This document shows, piece after piece, positions 36,337 through 45,381 of a DNA stretch of 64,000 nt. Location: assembly GCF_029714425.1 (NCBI RefSeq), contig NZ_CP121668.1, positions 1,054,001-1,118,000 of the forward strand. The letters run 5' to 3'. The DNA is from Bradyrhizobium sp. CB2312. Its GTDB lineage: Bacteria; Pseudomonadota; Alphaproteobacteria; Rhizobiales; Xanthobacteraceae. The position numbers and the translations under genes are program-made. Numbering within the stretch: position 1 is the first letter of the stretch; the number at the start of each line of letters is the position of its first letter. The notes below the pieces were generated by a model. That model saw nothing but the letters and a program-made list of their open reading frames with translations. It was not told where the DNA came from and made no database searches.

Positions 36337-37311
36337 TCAGGCGCTGGCGCGCATCAGGAAATCCTGCCGGGCCTGGTCGAACTCGCCCTTGAGCCGGTCG
36401 ACCAGCTCGGCGACCGGCGGTGCGTCGGTGATCTGGCCGATGCCCTGGCCCGATCCCCAGATGTCGCGCCACGCCTTGGATTTCATGTTGCCGCCGGAGC
36501 CGAAATTCATCTTTGATTTGTCGGCGGCCGGGAGATTGTCCGGATCGAGCCCCGCGGCGGCGATTGAGGGTCCCAAGTAATTGCCATGCACGCCGGTGAA
36601 CAGGTTAGTGTAGACGATATCGTGCGCGGTGTGCTGCGTCAGCGCCAACTTGTAGGCTTCATCGGCATTGGCTTCCTGCGTGGCGATGAAGCGCGTGCCC
36701 ACATAGGCGAGGTCGGCGCCCAGCGTCAGCGCGGAGGCTATGCCAAAGCCGTCGCTGATCGCGCCCGACAGCAGGATCGCGCCGCCGAACCATTGCTTGA
36801 CCTCGCGCACCAGCGCGAAGGGCGACAGCGTGCCGGCATGCCCGCCCGCGCCGGCGCAGACCAGTATCAGGCCGTCAACGCCCTGCTCGGCGGCTTTCCG
36901 TGCATGCTTGACGTTGATGACGTCGTGGAACACCAGCCCGCCATAGGAATGCGCGGCCTCGACGATCTCGGCCGGCGGCCGCAGCGAGGTGATGATGATG
37001 GGCGCCTTGTGCTTCACGCAGGTCTCCATGTCCTTCATCAGCCGGTCGTTGGAGGCGTGGCAGATCTGGTTGACGGCGTAGGGTGCGACCCTTTTGCCGG
37101 GATTGCGCGACTTGTATTCGCCAAGCTCGTCCTCGATCCGGCTCAGCCACTCGCCAAGCTTCTCGACCGGACGGGCATTGAGCGCGGGAAACGAGCCGAC
37201 GATTCCCGCCTTGCACTGGGCGATCACCAGCTCCGGTCCTGAGACGATGAAGAGCGGCGAGCCGACGACGGGCAGCTCCAGATTGTTCTTGAGCAGGGCG
37301 GGCAGTGCCAT
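36337..37311 (-). CDS. Nitronate monooxygenase
   Basis: This 324-residue FMN-dependent TIM-barrel enzyme oxidises alkyl nitronates to carbonyl compounds and nitrite. Visible segments are PLFIVSGPELVIAQCKAGIVGSF split across the N-terminal strand, the catalytic-region GLILVCAGAGGHAG, and FMN-phosphate binding ALTLGADLAYVGTRF. AGGAGG stands before ATG 37311. It is the first gene of the minus-strand catabolic group and diverges from a LysR regulator, which may control it. Confidence 0.9.
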   Translation of the reverse strand: MALPALLKNNLELPVVGSPLFIVSGPELVIAQCKAGIVGSFPALNARPVEKLGEWLSRIEDELGEYKSRNPGKRVAPYAVNQICHASNDRLMKDMETCVKHKAPIIITSLRPPAEIVEAAHSYGGLVFHDVINVKHARKAAEQGVDGLILVCAGAGGHAGTLSPFALVREVKQWFGGAILLSGAISDGFGIASALTLGADLAYVGTRFIATQEANADEAYKLALTQHTAHDIVYTNLFTGVHGNYLGPSIAAAGLDPDNLPAADKSKMNFGSGGNMKSKAWRDIWGSGQGIGQITDAPPVAELVDRLKGEFDQARQDFLMRASA

Positions 37312-37494
37312 CCGATCCTCCTGACGACGCACGCGTCAACGGCCTGCCGGCCGATGGTGAGCGCTTCCATGTTGATCTGTCGCGCCGGCGGAGTGTCCTC
37401 GCCTTGGCGCTTTGACCCCACTATAGGGTTGGACGACGGGCGGGGATCGTTCAATATTGAACAAGCAGGTATTCATGTTTGAACGGAGCCGGCG

Positions 37495-38382
37495 GTGGAT
37501 TGGGATCTCTGCAAGACCTTCGTCGCGGTCGCCGACACCGGCAGCTTCAGCGCCGCGGCAAAGCGGCTGCACGCGAGCCACCCGACCGTCAGCCGCAAGA
37601 TCGCGGCGCTGGAGGCGCAGCTCGGCACCAAGCTGCTGGCGCGCGCCGCCGACGGCTTCGTACTCACCGCCGACGGCCGGACGCTGCGCGAGCATGCGGA
37701 AGCGATGGCGGCTGCCGCGCTCCGGGCCGAGGCCGCGGTCGGCGCCGGCGGGCGCAAGGCGCGCGGCACGGTCAAGCTGTCGATCGGCGCGACGCTGGCC
37801 TCGCACTGGCTGATGCCGCGGCTGCGGTCCTTTCTCGGCGCGCATGATCACATCCGGCTCGAGATCATCACCCATCCGTTTCCGGCCAGCGTGCGCCGCC
37901 GGGAGGCCGACGTCGTGTTGCGGCCGGTCGACAGCGGCGAGGAAAACTTGGTCGGCCGCAAGATCGGCCGTCTCGGCACCGGCTTCTATGCCTCGCGGGA
38001 CTATGCCGCCGGCCGGTCCCTGCCGGAGCGCAGCGGCGAGTGGAAGGGGCACAGCGTGATCGGCTTTGCCGATCAGGATTCCAACGCGCAGCTGGCGCGC
38101 TGGAGCAATGCGATCACGCGCCAGGGCACCGTCGTGATGCGCTGCTCGTCGCAGGGCGACATGCTGGCGGCGGTGCGCGCAGGGATTGGCATCTCCGCGC
38201 TGTCCTGCTTCGTCGCGGAGAGCTATCCGGATCTCGTGCGCGTCGCGCCGCAGAAGCTCGTCAGTGTTGCCGACCTCTGGCTGCTCGCCCACCCTGATCT
38301 GGTCGAGCTGTCCGCGGTGCGCGCCGTGGTCGACTTCGTGGCCGAATGCGCCCGCGCCGATCGCGAGCAGCTGCGGGGCTAA
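37495..38382 (+). CDS. LysR-family transcriptional regulator
   Basis: This 295-residue regulator has an N-terminal winged helix (FVAVADTGSFSAAAKRLHASHPTVSRKIAALE) and a periplasmic-binding-like effector domain. It starts with GTG, preceded by GGAG at 7 bases. It is divergent from the nitronate monooxygenase gene and probably regulates it and the block behind it. Its 3' end overlaps the convergent alkA gene by 4 bases. Confidence 0.88.
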   Translation: MDWDLCKTFVAVADTGSFSAAAKRLHASHPTVSRKIAALEAQLGTKLLARAADGFVLTADGRTLREHAEAMAAAALRAEAAVGAGGRKARGTVKLSIGATLASHWLMPRLRSFLGAHDHIRLEIITHPFPASVRRREADVVLRPVDSGEENLVGRKIGRLGTGFYASRDYAAGRSLPERSGEWKGHSVIGFADQDSNAQLARWSNAITRQGTVVMRCSSQGDMLAAVRAGIGISALSCFVAESYPDLVRVAPQKLVSVADLWLLAHPDLVELSAVRAVVDFVAECARADREQLRG

Positions 38383-39029
38383 TTTCCGGCGAGCACACCC
38401 TCGCGCTTCTTCACCGCGCGATAATAGCTCCACCACAGATGCGCCGCGGCGCCGCGCAGGGGTCGCCAGGGTTCGGCGAGCGGCGCCATCTGCTTCTCGG
38501 TCGGCCGCGCCTTCAGGCCAAGGCCAATCTTGATGCCCTCCTGCACAGCGAGATCGCCGGCCGGCCAGGCATCGCCATGGCCGAGGCAAAACAAGAGATA
38601 GACGTCCGCGGTCCACGGCCCGATGCCGGGCAACGAGATCAGCGTGTGATGCGCGGCGTCGGCGTCCTCTTCGGCCAGCACGTCGAGGTTCAGCCGCTGC
38701 GCATTGATCTCGCGCGCGAGATGCTTCAGCGTCTTGATCTTGGCGGCGGAGAGGCCGAGCCGCCCCAGCCGGTCGGTGCGGGCGCGACGCACGGCGTCAT
38801 GGTCGAATGGGTCGAACGCTGCCGACAGCCGTCCCCAGATCGCCGCCGCGCTCGCGGTCGAAAGCTGCTGCCCGCAGACGATGTGGGCCAGCCCGGTAAA
38901 GCCCGGCTCGCGCCGCCGGAGCGCCGGCATGCCCGCGATCTCGAACACGGGCTTGAGGCGCGGATCGCGCTTGATCAGCGCGTGGACGGCCTCTTCGAGA
39001 TCGGACTGGCTTTCGAGGTGGATGGTCAT
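38379..39029 (-). CDS. DNA-3-methyladenine glycosylase II (AlkA type)
   Basis: This 216-residue base-excision glycosylase removes alkylated bases. The helix-hairpin-helix LISLPGIGPWTADVYLLF and the catalytic aspartate segment WPAGDLAV are present. It lacks the N-terminal TBP-like domain of E. coli AlkA, as in the shorter bacterial MAG-like form. ATG 39029 is preferred over a longer frame that reads into a palindromic repeat. Confidence 0.9.
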   Translation of the reverse strand: MTIHLESQSDLEEAVHALIKRDPRLKPVFEIAGMPALRRREPGFTGLAHIVCGQQLSTASAAAIWGRLSAAFDPFDHDAVRRARTDRLGRLGLSAAKIKTLKHLAREINAQRLNLDVLAEEDADAAHHTLISLPGIGPWTADVYLLFCLGHGDAWPAGDLAVQEGIKIGLGLKARPTEKQMAPLAEPWRPLRGAAAHLWWSYYRAVKKREGVLAGN

Positions 39030-39053
39030 CGCAGTTCGGCAAGCTCTTTCCGG

Positions 39054-39141
39054 CGTCATGGCCGGGCTTGACCCGGCCATCCATCTCCTATCGTAACAGA
39101 GTCATGGAGGATGGATTGCCGGGTCAAGCCCGGCAATGACG
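39054..39141. repeat. Palindromic repeat, family GTCATGGCCGGGCTTGACC, copy 1
   Basis: The arms CGTCATGGCCGGGCTTGACC and its near-complement enclose a GGATGGAT-type centre. A related copy is at 62072-62157. It separates the divergent alkA and gluQ genes. Confidence 0.88.
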
Positions 39142-39156
39142 AATAGCTGAGAACTC

Positions 39157-40026
39157 ATGCAACCCGTTTTCCGATTTGCCCCCAGCCCCAACGGCCTGCT
39201 GCATCTCGGCCACGCTTATTCCGCGCTGCTGAATTTCGACCGCGCGCGCGAGACCGGCGGGCGGCTGCTGCTGCGGATCGAGGACATCGACGCGACGCGC
39301 TGCCGGCCGGAATTCGAGGCGGCGATCTACGAGGATCTCGCCTGGCTCGGGATATCCTGGGAGACGCCGGTCCGCCGGCAGTCCGAGCATCTCGCCGACT
39401 ATCGCGCCGCGCTGGACAAACTTACTGCGCTCGGGCTCGTCTATCCCGCGTTCGAAAGCCGCGCCGAGATCGCCAGGCTCGTCGCCGCGCGGGAGGCCAG
39501 CGGGCCGTGGCCGCGCGATCCCGACGGCGCTCCGCTTTATCCGGGTGATGCGAAGTCGCTCTCTGCCGATGAGCGGACACGGCTGATCGCCGCGGGCGTG
39601 CCTTACGCGCTGCGGCTGGACATGGCCGCCGCCCGCCACCGCGTCGCTGGCCTGAGCTGGAACGAGCTCGGCGAGGGGCCCGGCGACGAGCGTGACATCG
39701 TCCCGGCGCGGCCGGAGGCCTGGGGCGACGTGATCCTGGCCCGCAAGGAGACCCCGACCAGCTACCACCTGTCCGTGGTCGTCGACGATGCCCTGCAGGG
39801 CGTCAGCGAGGTGGTGCGCGGCCAGGACCTGTTTAACGCCACCTCGGTCCACCGCCTGCTCCAGCTCCTGCTCGGCCTGCCGGAACCGGTCTATCGCCAC
39901 CATGGCCTGATTCGCGACGGCGAGGGGCGGAAGCTGTCGAAGTCGGACCGCTCGACCGGTCTGCGCGAGTTGCGCGCGGCCGGCATGACACCTGCCGGTA
40001 TCCGCCAGCTGGTTGGATTAGGTTAA
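39157..40026 (+). CDS. gluQ: Glutamyl-Q tRNA(Asp) synthetase
   Basis: This 289-residue paralog of the glutamyl-tRNA synthetase catalytic core attaches glutamate to queuosine at position 34 of tRNA(Asp). The HLGHA (HIGH) and KLSKS (KMSKS) motifs and FRFAPSPNG are present, and the anticodon-binding domain is absent as expected. The zinc-binding cysteines of the E. coli enzyme are missing; the corresponding region reads LVYPAFESRAEI. It stands alone between a repeat and the hybrid kinase gene. Confidence 0.93.
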   Translation: MQPVFRFAPSPNGLLHLGHAYSALLNFDRARETGGRLLLRIEDIDATRCRPEFEAAIYEDLAWLGISWETPVRRQSEHLADYRAALDKLTALGLVYPAFESRAEIARLVAAREASGPWPRDPDGAPLYPGDAKSLSADERTRLIAAGVPYALRLDMAAARHRVAGLSWNELGEGPGDERDIVPARPEAWGDVILARKETPTSYHLSVVVDDALQGVSEVVRGQDLFNATSVHRLLQLLLGLPEPVYRHHGLIRDGEGRKLSKSDRSTGLRELRAAGMTPAGIRQLVGLG

Positions 40027-40129
40027 GTTTCTCTGGGGTTTAGCCAAACGCCGCCGTGACTCCAGGTGTTCCGCCGTGCCATTCTTGCTGTGAGCCCGGG
40101 GTTCGAAGGACGTTCTTCGAAGGGGAGTT

Positions 40130-41392
40130 ATGGCGGCGAAAACGCGCCCAGCGCGCACCACGCGGATGTCCAGGCCACCGCCTCGGAAGCAGTCCGGGAC
40201 GGCCGGCCGGCTGCGTCAGCGCAGCGCCAAGGCGGACGCGCCGGACGTGGTCCAGGCCGCGCTCGCTGCCTTTGCCCATGAGGTCCGCACCCCCCTGACC
40301 GGCATTCTCGCGATCAGCGACCTGCTCGCGACTTCCGATCTCGGCGAGCGGGAACGGCGCTGGGCCGACACCATCAAGGCCGGTGCCGAGCATCTGGCGA
40401 GCCTCGCCACGCTGTTCGTGGACGCTGCCAGAACAGGGACGGGCGGCAGCACGCTGCGTCAGGACCTGTTCGACCTCAGGACGCTCGCCCGCAGCGCCGG
40501 CGATTCGCTGGCGGGCCGTGCCGCGGCCAAGGGCCTCCAGGCCGAGGTCGAGATCTCCGGCAAGCTGCCGGGCCTCGTGGTCGGCGACTCGGTCCGGCTG
40601 CGCGCCGCGCTGGAGAACCTGATCGACAATGCCGTCAAATTCACCGAGCGCGGCGGCGTGGCGCTCGCGGTGGCGCCCTGGCGCCCCGCCAAGGGCAGGA
40701 AGAGCGACAAGGCAAAGGGCAGGGTCGGGGTCGCCTTCTCGGTCTCCGACAGCGGCATCGGCCTCACCATGGCCGAGATCAAGCGGCTGTTCCGCCCGTT
40801 CACTCAGGCGAATGTCACCATCGCCTCGCGCTTCGGCGGCGCCGGGCTCGGCCTGTCCTCGGTGAAGCAACTGGCGCGCGCGATGGGCGGCGACATCACC
40901 GTCGCGCCGCGCCGCGGCGGCGGCGCCACCTTCACATTGACCGTGTCGCTGGATGCGGCGGGGCCGCCCAGGTCCGGCAAATCGAAGAACGGCAGTGAAG
41001 CGGATGCAATGGCGGCGCTGCGCGTGCTCAGCGTCGAGGACAATCCGTTCGGCCGCGTCGTGCTCAACACCATCCTGACCGAGCTCGGTCATCATGCCGA
41101 GTTCGTCGGGCGCGGCGAGGATGCGGTCGACCGGCTGGCGCAGGGCGCGTTCGACGCGGTGCTGATGGACATGGTGCTGCCGGGCATCGACGGCGTCGAG
41201 GCGATCAGGCGGATCCGCACCATGCCGGCGCCGCTGGCTCAGATCCCCATCATCGGCGTGTCCGGCCGCGGCGAGGACGAGGCGGCCTCGCGTGAGGCCG
41301 GCGCCGACGCCTTCCTGATCAAGCCTGTGTCGCCTCGGGCCTTAGCGACTGCGCTGCTTGAAGCGAGACGCCGTGAGGAAGCCGCGACTTGA
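40130..41392 (+). CDS. Soluble hybrid histidine kinase with C-terminal receiver
   Basis: This 420-residue cytoplasmic kinase has a basic N-terminal tail, a phosphoacceptor H-box FAHEVRTPLTG (about residue 50), N-box LENLIDNAVKF, G-boxes SDSGIGL and GGAGLGLSS, and a receiver domain from about residue 295 (VLSVEDNPF, VLMDMVLPG, conserved lysine LIKPVS). No sensor domain or membrane segment is present, so input must come from a partner protein. The ribosome site GAAGGGGAG precedes ATG 40130. Its last 74 bases overlap the convergent YihY gene. Confidence 0.92.
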   Translation: MAAKTRPARTTRMSRPPPRKQSGTAGRLRQRSAKADAPDVVQAALAAFAHEVRTPLTGILAISDLLATSDLGERERRWADTIKAGAEHLASLATLFVDAARTGTGGSTLRQDLFDLRTLARSAGDSLAGRAAAKGLQAEVEISGKLPGLVVGDSVRLRAALENLIDNAVKFTERGGVALAVAPWRPAKGRKSDKAKGRVGVAFSVSDSGIGLTMAEIKRLFRPFTQANVTIASRFGGAGLGLSSVKQLARAMGGDITVAPRRGGGATFTLTVSLDAAGPPRSGKSKNGSEADAMAALRVLSVEDNPFGRVVLNTILTELGHHAEFVGRGEDAVDRLAQGAFDAVLMDMVLPGIDGVEAIRRIRTMPAPLAQIPIIGVSGRGEDEAASREAGADAFLIKPVSPRALATALLEARRREEAAT

Positions 41393-42212
41393 TGATCGCG
41401 GCGTTGAGCTCGCCGCCGTAAACGAAGATCGCGGCGATGAAATACAAAAACACCAGCGCGATGATGACCGAGGCGAGTCCCGCATACATCGTCACGTAGT
41501 TGTTGGCGAAGCGCGCCAGATACTGGCCGAACACGACGCCCGAGATCAGCGACGCCACCATCGTGAACACGATGCCGGGCAGGATCTGGAAGAAGCTGCG
41601 CCGTCCCGCCGGCAGCCAGGCGTGCAGGATGAACAGCGCCACCACCAGTGCGGCGATGGTGATGCCGTAGCGCAGCCAGGTGAGAATGCTCTCGTTCGAC
41701 TCGACGAACAGCGGGATGTGGCGTCGCGCTGCCTCGATCAGCAGAGGTCCGAGCACGATCAGGAACGCCATGGCGAGCGCGGTGAAGGCGGCGACCAGCG
41801 TGTAGCCGATCGATTCCAGACGCAGCCAGTACCAGCGCCGCATCTCCACCACGGCATAGGCGCGGTTGAGCGCGACCCGCAGCGCCTCGACGCCATTGGA
41901 GGCGAAATAGACGGACAGCGCCGCGCCGATGGTCAGCACGCCGGAGCGGGTCGTGGTCAGCACGTCGTGCACCTCGCCCGAGATCGAATCGGAGACCTGC
42001 TTGGGCCAGACCTGGAGCATCAGGCTGGCGGCCTGGTCGGCAAGCTCCTTGGAGCCGAAGAAACCGGCGAGCGAGGTCAGCACGATCAGGAACGGGAACA
42101 GCGCCATCAGCGTCGACAGCGCGATGTGGCTCGCGATTGCCCAACCGTCGTCGGCCAGGAACGTGTAAAACGCGTCCTCCACGACGACGTAGATGGTGCG
42201 GATGGCTTTCAC
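41319..42212 (-). CDS. YihY/BrkB-type inner membrane protein
   Basis: This 297-residue protein has six predicted transmembrane helices and the family motifs STLMALFPFLIVL, YFASNGVEALRVALNRAYAV and FLYFIAAIFVYGGELNAA. YihY proteins are conserved inner-membrane proteins of unknown function, formerly confused with RNase BN. It converges on the hybrid kinase and shares 74 bases with it on opposite strands. No operon partner is visible. Confidence 0.9.
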   Translation of the reverse strand: MKAIRTIYVVVEDAFYTFLADDGWAIASHIALSTLMALFPFLIVLTSLAGFFGSKELADQAASLMLQVWPKQVSDSISGEVHDVLTTTRSGVLTIGAALSVYFASNGVEALRVALNRAYAVVEMRRWYWLRLESIGYTLVAAFTALAMAFLIVLGPLLIEAARRHIPLFVESNESILTWLRYGITIAALVVALFILHAWLPAGRRSFFQILPGIVFTMVASLISGVVFGQYLARFANNYVTMYAGLASVIIALVFLYFIAAIFVYGGELNAAIIKSRLPHGVSLQAAQSLRPEATQA

Positions 42213-42345
42213 GCGCCACCTACACTGCTGCCTTGCTCTGCCCGCTTGCGGAGAGAGGTGAGATGAGCAGGCAATTGGCGCAAATCGGAAATCATTCCGC
42301 TAGCATCTGATATTATTGGCCTAAAAGCCAGATCGCGAAGCGCCG

Positions 42346-42457
42346 CGCTGTCATTCCGGGGCGCGCGAAGCGCGAGCCCGGAATCCATCGGGCCGCAACG
42401 CAACTGGAGGAATGGGATTCCGGGTTCGATGCTTCACATCGCCCCGGAATGACGGCG
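42346..42457. repeat. Palindromic repeat, family TGTCATTCCGGGGC
   Basis: The outer arms CGCTGTCATTCCGGGGC and GCCCCGGAATGACGGCG are near-complementary. Inside are a second hairpin CGCGCGAAGCGCG and paired GGAATCC/GGATTCC blocks. It resembles the GTCATGGCC family in layout. It lies before the small membrane protein gene. Confidence 0.8.
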
Positions 42458-42500
42458 GGGGAGATAGCGGACCGCCGCTCAGGGTGTTATCTACCCTCAG

Positions 42501-42695
42501 ATGGCATCTATCCTGAGTACTTTCATCCTGCCGATCGCGGTCGGCGCCGTTGCGCTGGTGCTGCTGCTCGGCCTCGTCAACATGATGCGTGGCGGCTCGC
42601 CCGACATTTCGCAGAAGCTGATGCGCTGGCGCGTGCTGCTTCAGTTCGTGGCGATCGTCATCGCGATGGCCGCGGTCTGGGCGATGGGGCGCTAG
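42501..42695 (+). CDS. Small twin-transmembrane protein (HIG1-like)
   Basis: This 64-residue protein has two hydrophobic helices joined by a short polar loop (MMRGGSPDISQKLMRWRVLLQ). This layout and the RW/RVLLQ segment match the twin-transmembrane or hypoxia-induced (HIG1-type) proteins of alphaproteobacteria, in which they associate with respiratory complexes in some organisms. It is followed directly by a palindromic repeat at its stop codon, then by the cobalamin adenosyltransferase gene, which is probably co-transcribed. Confidence 0.82.
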   Translation: MASILSTFILPIAVGAVALVLLLGLVNMMRGGSPDISQKLMRWRVLLQFVAIVIAMAAVWAMGR

Positions 42696-42764
42696 GGCAT
42701 GATCCGGACCCGAAGGGCCGCGTTTGCGCAAAGTGTGAAGCGGTTTTCCGACAAGATCATGTCC
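42695..42764 (+). repeat. Stop-anchored palindrome, family GCATGATCCGG, copy 2
   Basis: The TAG stop of the small membrane protein runs into GGGCATGATCCGGACC, and the element closes with GATCATGTCC. It lies in the same orientation relative to the upstream gene as copies 1 and 3. The interior is longer than in the others. Confidence 0.85.
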
Positions 42765-42781
42765 TAAAACAAGAGGTCTAC

Positions 42782-43354
42782 ATGGTCACCTTGAACCGCA
42801 TCTATACGAAGACCGGTGACGACGGCACGACGGCGCTCGGCTCGGGTGAGCGCCGTCCGAAATATGATCTGCGCATCGCGGCCTATGGCACGGTCGACGA
42901 GACCAATGCCGCGATCGGCGTGGTGCGGCTGCACACCCATGACATGCCCGAATTCGACGCGATGCTGGGCCGCATCCAGAACGATCTGTTCGATCTCGGC
43001 GCGGATCTCGCAGTGCCCGAGCGGGAAGGCAAAGCGGAGCGGCTGCGGGTTGTCGCGAGCCAGGTCGAGCGGCTCGAGCGCGACATCGACACGCTCAACG
43101 ACAAGCTCGCGCCGCTGACGTCCTTCGTGTTGCCGGGCGGCACGCCCGCCGCGGCTTACCTCCACATCGCCCGCACGATATGCCGCAGGGCGGAACGCGT
43201 GATCGTGGAACTGGCGGCGCAGCCCGGCGAGCCCGTTGGTAGCGCTGGCATCCAGTATATGAACCGCCTGTCGGACTTCCTGTTCGTGGCCAGCCGCGCC
43301 GCTAACCATAACGGCGCCGGCGACGTGCTCTGGGTTCCTGGCCAGAACCGCTGA
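42782..43354 (+). CDS. Cob(I)yrinic acid a,c-diamide adenosyltransferase, PduO type
   Basis: This 190-residue trimeric enzyme makes adenosylcobalamin from ATP and reduced corrinoid. The ATP-binding YTKTGDDGTTALGSGERRPK and the corrinoid-site segments VDETNAAIG, CRRAERVI and NRLSDFLFVASR are present. ATG 42782 is preceded by AAGAGG. The longer open frame upstream runs through the small membrane gene in another frame and is not real. No cobalamin riboswitch is visible. Confidence 0.94.
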   Translation: MVTLNRIYTKTGDDGTTALGSGERRPKYDLRIAAYGTVDETNAAIGVVRLHTHDMPEFDAMLGRIQNDLFDLGADLAVPEREGKAERLRVVASQVERLERDIDTLNDKLAPLTSFVLPGGTPAAAYLHIARTICRRAERVIVELAAQPGEPVGSAGIQYMNRLSDFLFVASRAANHNGAGDVLWVPGQNR

Positions 43355-43403
43355 CCCATTGAGATCAGCATTTCTAAGGTCTAAAATTTGGCCCTGTCGC
43401 GCG

Positions 43404-43432
43404 TTGACCGGGCCGGATCAGGCCTTTAGGTT
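43404..43432 (+). promoter_or_regulatory. Candidate promoter of etfBA
   Basis: TTGACC (43404-43409) and TAGGTT (43427-43432) are separated by 17 bases, 48 bases before the etfB start. It is the best consensus match in the gap between the adenosyltransferase and etfB. Confidence 0.4.
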
Positions 43433-43479
43433 CCGCGCCAGTTGAATACCCCCCTCCTAAATTGAGTGAAAGAGGATCG

Positions 43480-44229
43480 ATGAAGGTCTTAGTGCCGGTA
43501 AAGCGGGTGGTCGATTACAACGTCAAGGTCCGCGTCAAGGGCGATGGATCGGGCGTTGAACTCGCCAACGTCAAAATGTCCATGAACCCGTTCGACGAGA
43601 TCGCGGTCGAGGAAGCGCTGCGCCTGAAGGAAGGCGGCAAGGCGACCGAGGTCGTTGTGGTCTCCATCGGACCGGCGCAGGCGTCGGAGACGATCCGTAC
43701 CGGTCTTGCCATGGGCGCTGATCGCGGCATCCTGGTGAAGGCCGACGGCAACGTCGAGCCGCTTGCCGTTGCCAAGATCCTGAAGAAGATTGCTGAAGAA
43801 GAGCAACCGGGCCTGATCATCCTCGGCAAGCAGGCGATCGACGACGACTCGAACCAGACCGGCCAGATGCTGGCCGCGCTGCTCGGCTGGTCGCAGGCGA
43901 CCTTCGCCTCGAAGCTCGAGGTCGATGGTTCGGACTTCAAGGTCACCCGCGAAGTCGACGGCGGCCTGCAGACCGTGAAGCTGAAGGGACCGGCGATCGT
44001 CACCACCGACCTTCGCCTCAACGAGCCGCGCTATGCTTCGCTGCCCAACATCATGAAGGCCAAGAAGAAGCCGATCGCGGAGAAGGCTGTCGCCGATTAC
44101 GGCGTCGACGTCACCGCGCGTCTCGAGGTCCTCAAGACGACTGAACCGGCGGGCCGCAAGGCGGGCGTCAAGGTGAAGGACGTCGCCGAGCTGGTGTCGA
44201 AACTCAAGAACGAAGCCGGGGTGCTCTGA
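43480..44229 (+). CDS. etfB: Electron transfer flavoprotein beta subunit
   Basis: This 249-residue subunit binds AMP and, with EtfA, forms the electron carrier between acyl-CoA dehydrogenases and the membrane quinone oxidoreductase. It begins [16 protein letters not shown] and contains the conserved [16 protein letters not shown] and ADRGILV segments and [18 protein letters not shown] 43480 has GAAAGAGGA as ribosome site. The stop overlaps the etfA start (TGATG), so the two are translated in step. Confidence 0.96.
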   Translation: MKVLVPVKRVVDYNVKVRVKGDGSGVELANVKMSMNPFDEIAVEEALRLKEGGKATEVVVVSIGPAQASETIRTGLAMGADRGILVKADGNVEPLAVAKILKKIAEEEQPGLIILGKQAIDDDSNQTGQMLAALLGWSQATFASKLEVDGSDFKVTREVDGGLQTVKLKGPAIVTTDLRLNEPRYASLPNIMKAKKKPIAEKAVADYGVDVTARLEVLKTTEPAGRKAGVKVKDVAELVSKLKNEAGVL

Positions 44230-45173
44230 TGACGACGCTTCTAATTGCCGAACACGACAATGCGTCGCTCAAGGATGCGACCAACAAGGCCCTGACCGCG
44301 GCTGCCGCGCTCGGCGCGGACGTCGAGGTGCTGGTGGCTGGCCAGAACGCCAAGGCCGCGGCAGACGCCGCCGCCAAGCTCGCCGGCGTCAAGAAGGTGC
44401 TGCTCGCCGACGGCGAGACCTATGCGCACGATCTCGCCGAGCCGCTGGCCGCGCTGATCGTCTCGCTCGCGCCGTCCTATGACGCGATCGTCGCGCCCGC
44501 GACCTCGCGCTTCAAGAACGTGATGCCGCGTGTCGCCGCCCTGCTCGATGTCATGCAGGTCTCGGAGATCATCAAGGTGGTCGCCCCCGATACCTATGAG
44601 CGTCCGATCTATGCCGGCAACGCCATTCAGACGGTGAAGTCGAAGGACGCCAAGAAGGTCATCACGGTCCGCACCTCCACCTTCGCCGCTGCGGGCGAGG
44701 GCGGCAGCGCGCCGGTCGAGAGCGTCTCTGCCGTGGCCGATCCGGGCCTGTCGACCTTCGTCGGCGAGGAAGTCGCCAAGAGCGACCGTCCGGAGCTGAC
44801 CTCGGCCAAGATCATCGTCTCCGGTGGCCGTGCCATGCAGAGCCGTGAGAACTTCGCCAAGTACATCGAGCCGCTGGCCGACAAGCTCGGCGCCGGCGTC
44901 GGCGCCTCGCGCGCGGCGGTGGACGCCGGCTATGCGCCGAACGACTGGCAGGTCGGCCAGACCGGCAAGGTCGTGGCCCCCGAGCTCTATGTCGCGGTGG
45001 GCATTTCCGGCGCGATCCAGCATCTGGCCGGCATGAAGGACTCCAAGGTGATCGTTGCGATCAACAAGGACGAGGACGCGCCGATCTTCCAGGTCGCCGA
45101 CTACGGCCTGGTCGCCGACCTCTACCAGGCGGTTCCGGAGCTGACGGCCGAACTCGGCAAGCTCGGCAAGTAA
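44229..45173 (+). CDS. etfA: Electron transfer flavoprotein alpha subunit
   Basis: This 314-residue FAD-binding subunit has the C-terminal FAD domain with signatures [27 protein letters not shown] and [20 protein letters not shown]. It is co-translated with etfB. A strong terminator follows. It probably serves acyl-CoA and branched-chain dehydrogenases; the next gene, a hydroxyacyl-CoA dehydrogenase, fits the same pathway. Confidence 0.97.
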   Translation: MTTLLIAEHDNASLKDATNKALTAAAALGADVEVLVAGQNAKAAADAAAKLAGVKKVLLADGETYAHDLAEPLAALIVSLAPSYDAIVAPATSRFKNVMPRVAALLDVMQVSEIIKVVAPDTYERPIYAGNAIQTVKSKDAKKVITVRTSTFAAAGEGGSAPVESVSAVADPGLSTFVGEEVAKSDRPELTSAKIIVSGGRAMQSRENFAKYIEPLADKLGAGVGASRAAVDAGYAPNDWQVGQTGKVVAPELYVAVGISGAIQHLAGMKDSKVIVAINKDEDAPIFQVADYGLVADLYQAVPELTAELGKLGK

Positions 45174-45187
45174 AACGCGTTAAAAAC

Positions 45188-45226
45188 ACCGGCCGGAGGC
45201 ATAAACTCCGGCCGGTTTTTCTTTTT
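45188..45226 (+). terminator. Rho-independent terminator after etfBA
   Basis: The 11-bp perfect stem ACCGGCCGGAG / CTCCGGCCGGT with loop GCATAAA is followed by TTTTTCTTTTT. It lies 14 bases after the etfA stop. Confidence 0.95.
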
Positions 45227-45381
45227 CGAGGCGTTTTCTTTGGCGTGGTGCACGCCTTCGAAGCGATCCAATCTAGGTTTCGAGCCCGGGTTCTGATTAA
45301 ATCGGCTCCTGGTCAAATCAGACCTCCCGGCTCAGGGGATAGGCAGGGCGCGATCTGCGCGCCGTTCCGGTGGATGACATT

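Noticed and set aside
42697..42781. Possible cobalamin riboswitch before the adenosyltransferase gene
   Set aside because: The space is occupied by the GCATGATC palindrome, and no B12-box-like sequence is visible.
42449..43354. Longer start for the cobalamin adenosyltransferase
   Set aside because: The extra 111 codons overlap the small membrane gene and a palindromic repeat in another frame; the family N-terminus is at ATG 42782.
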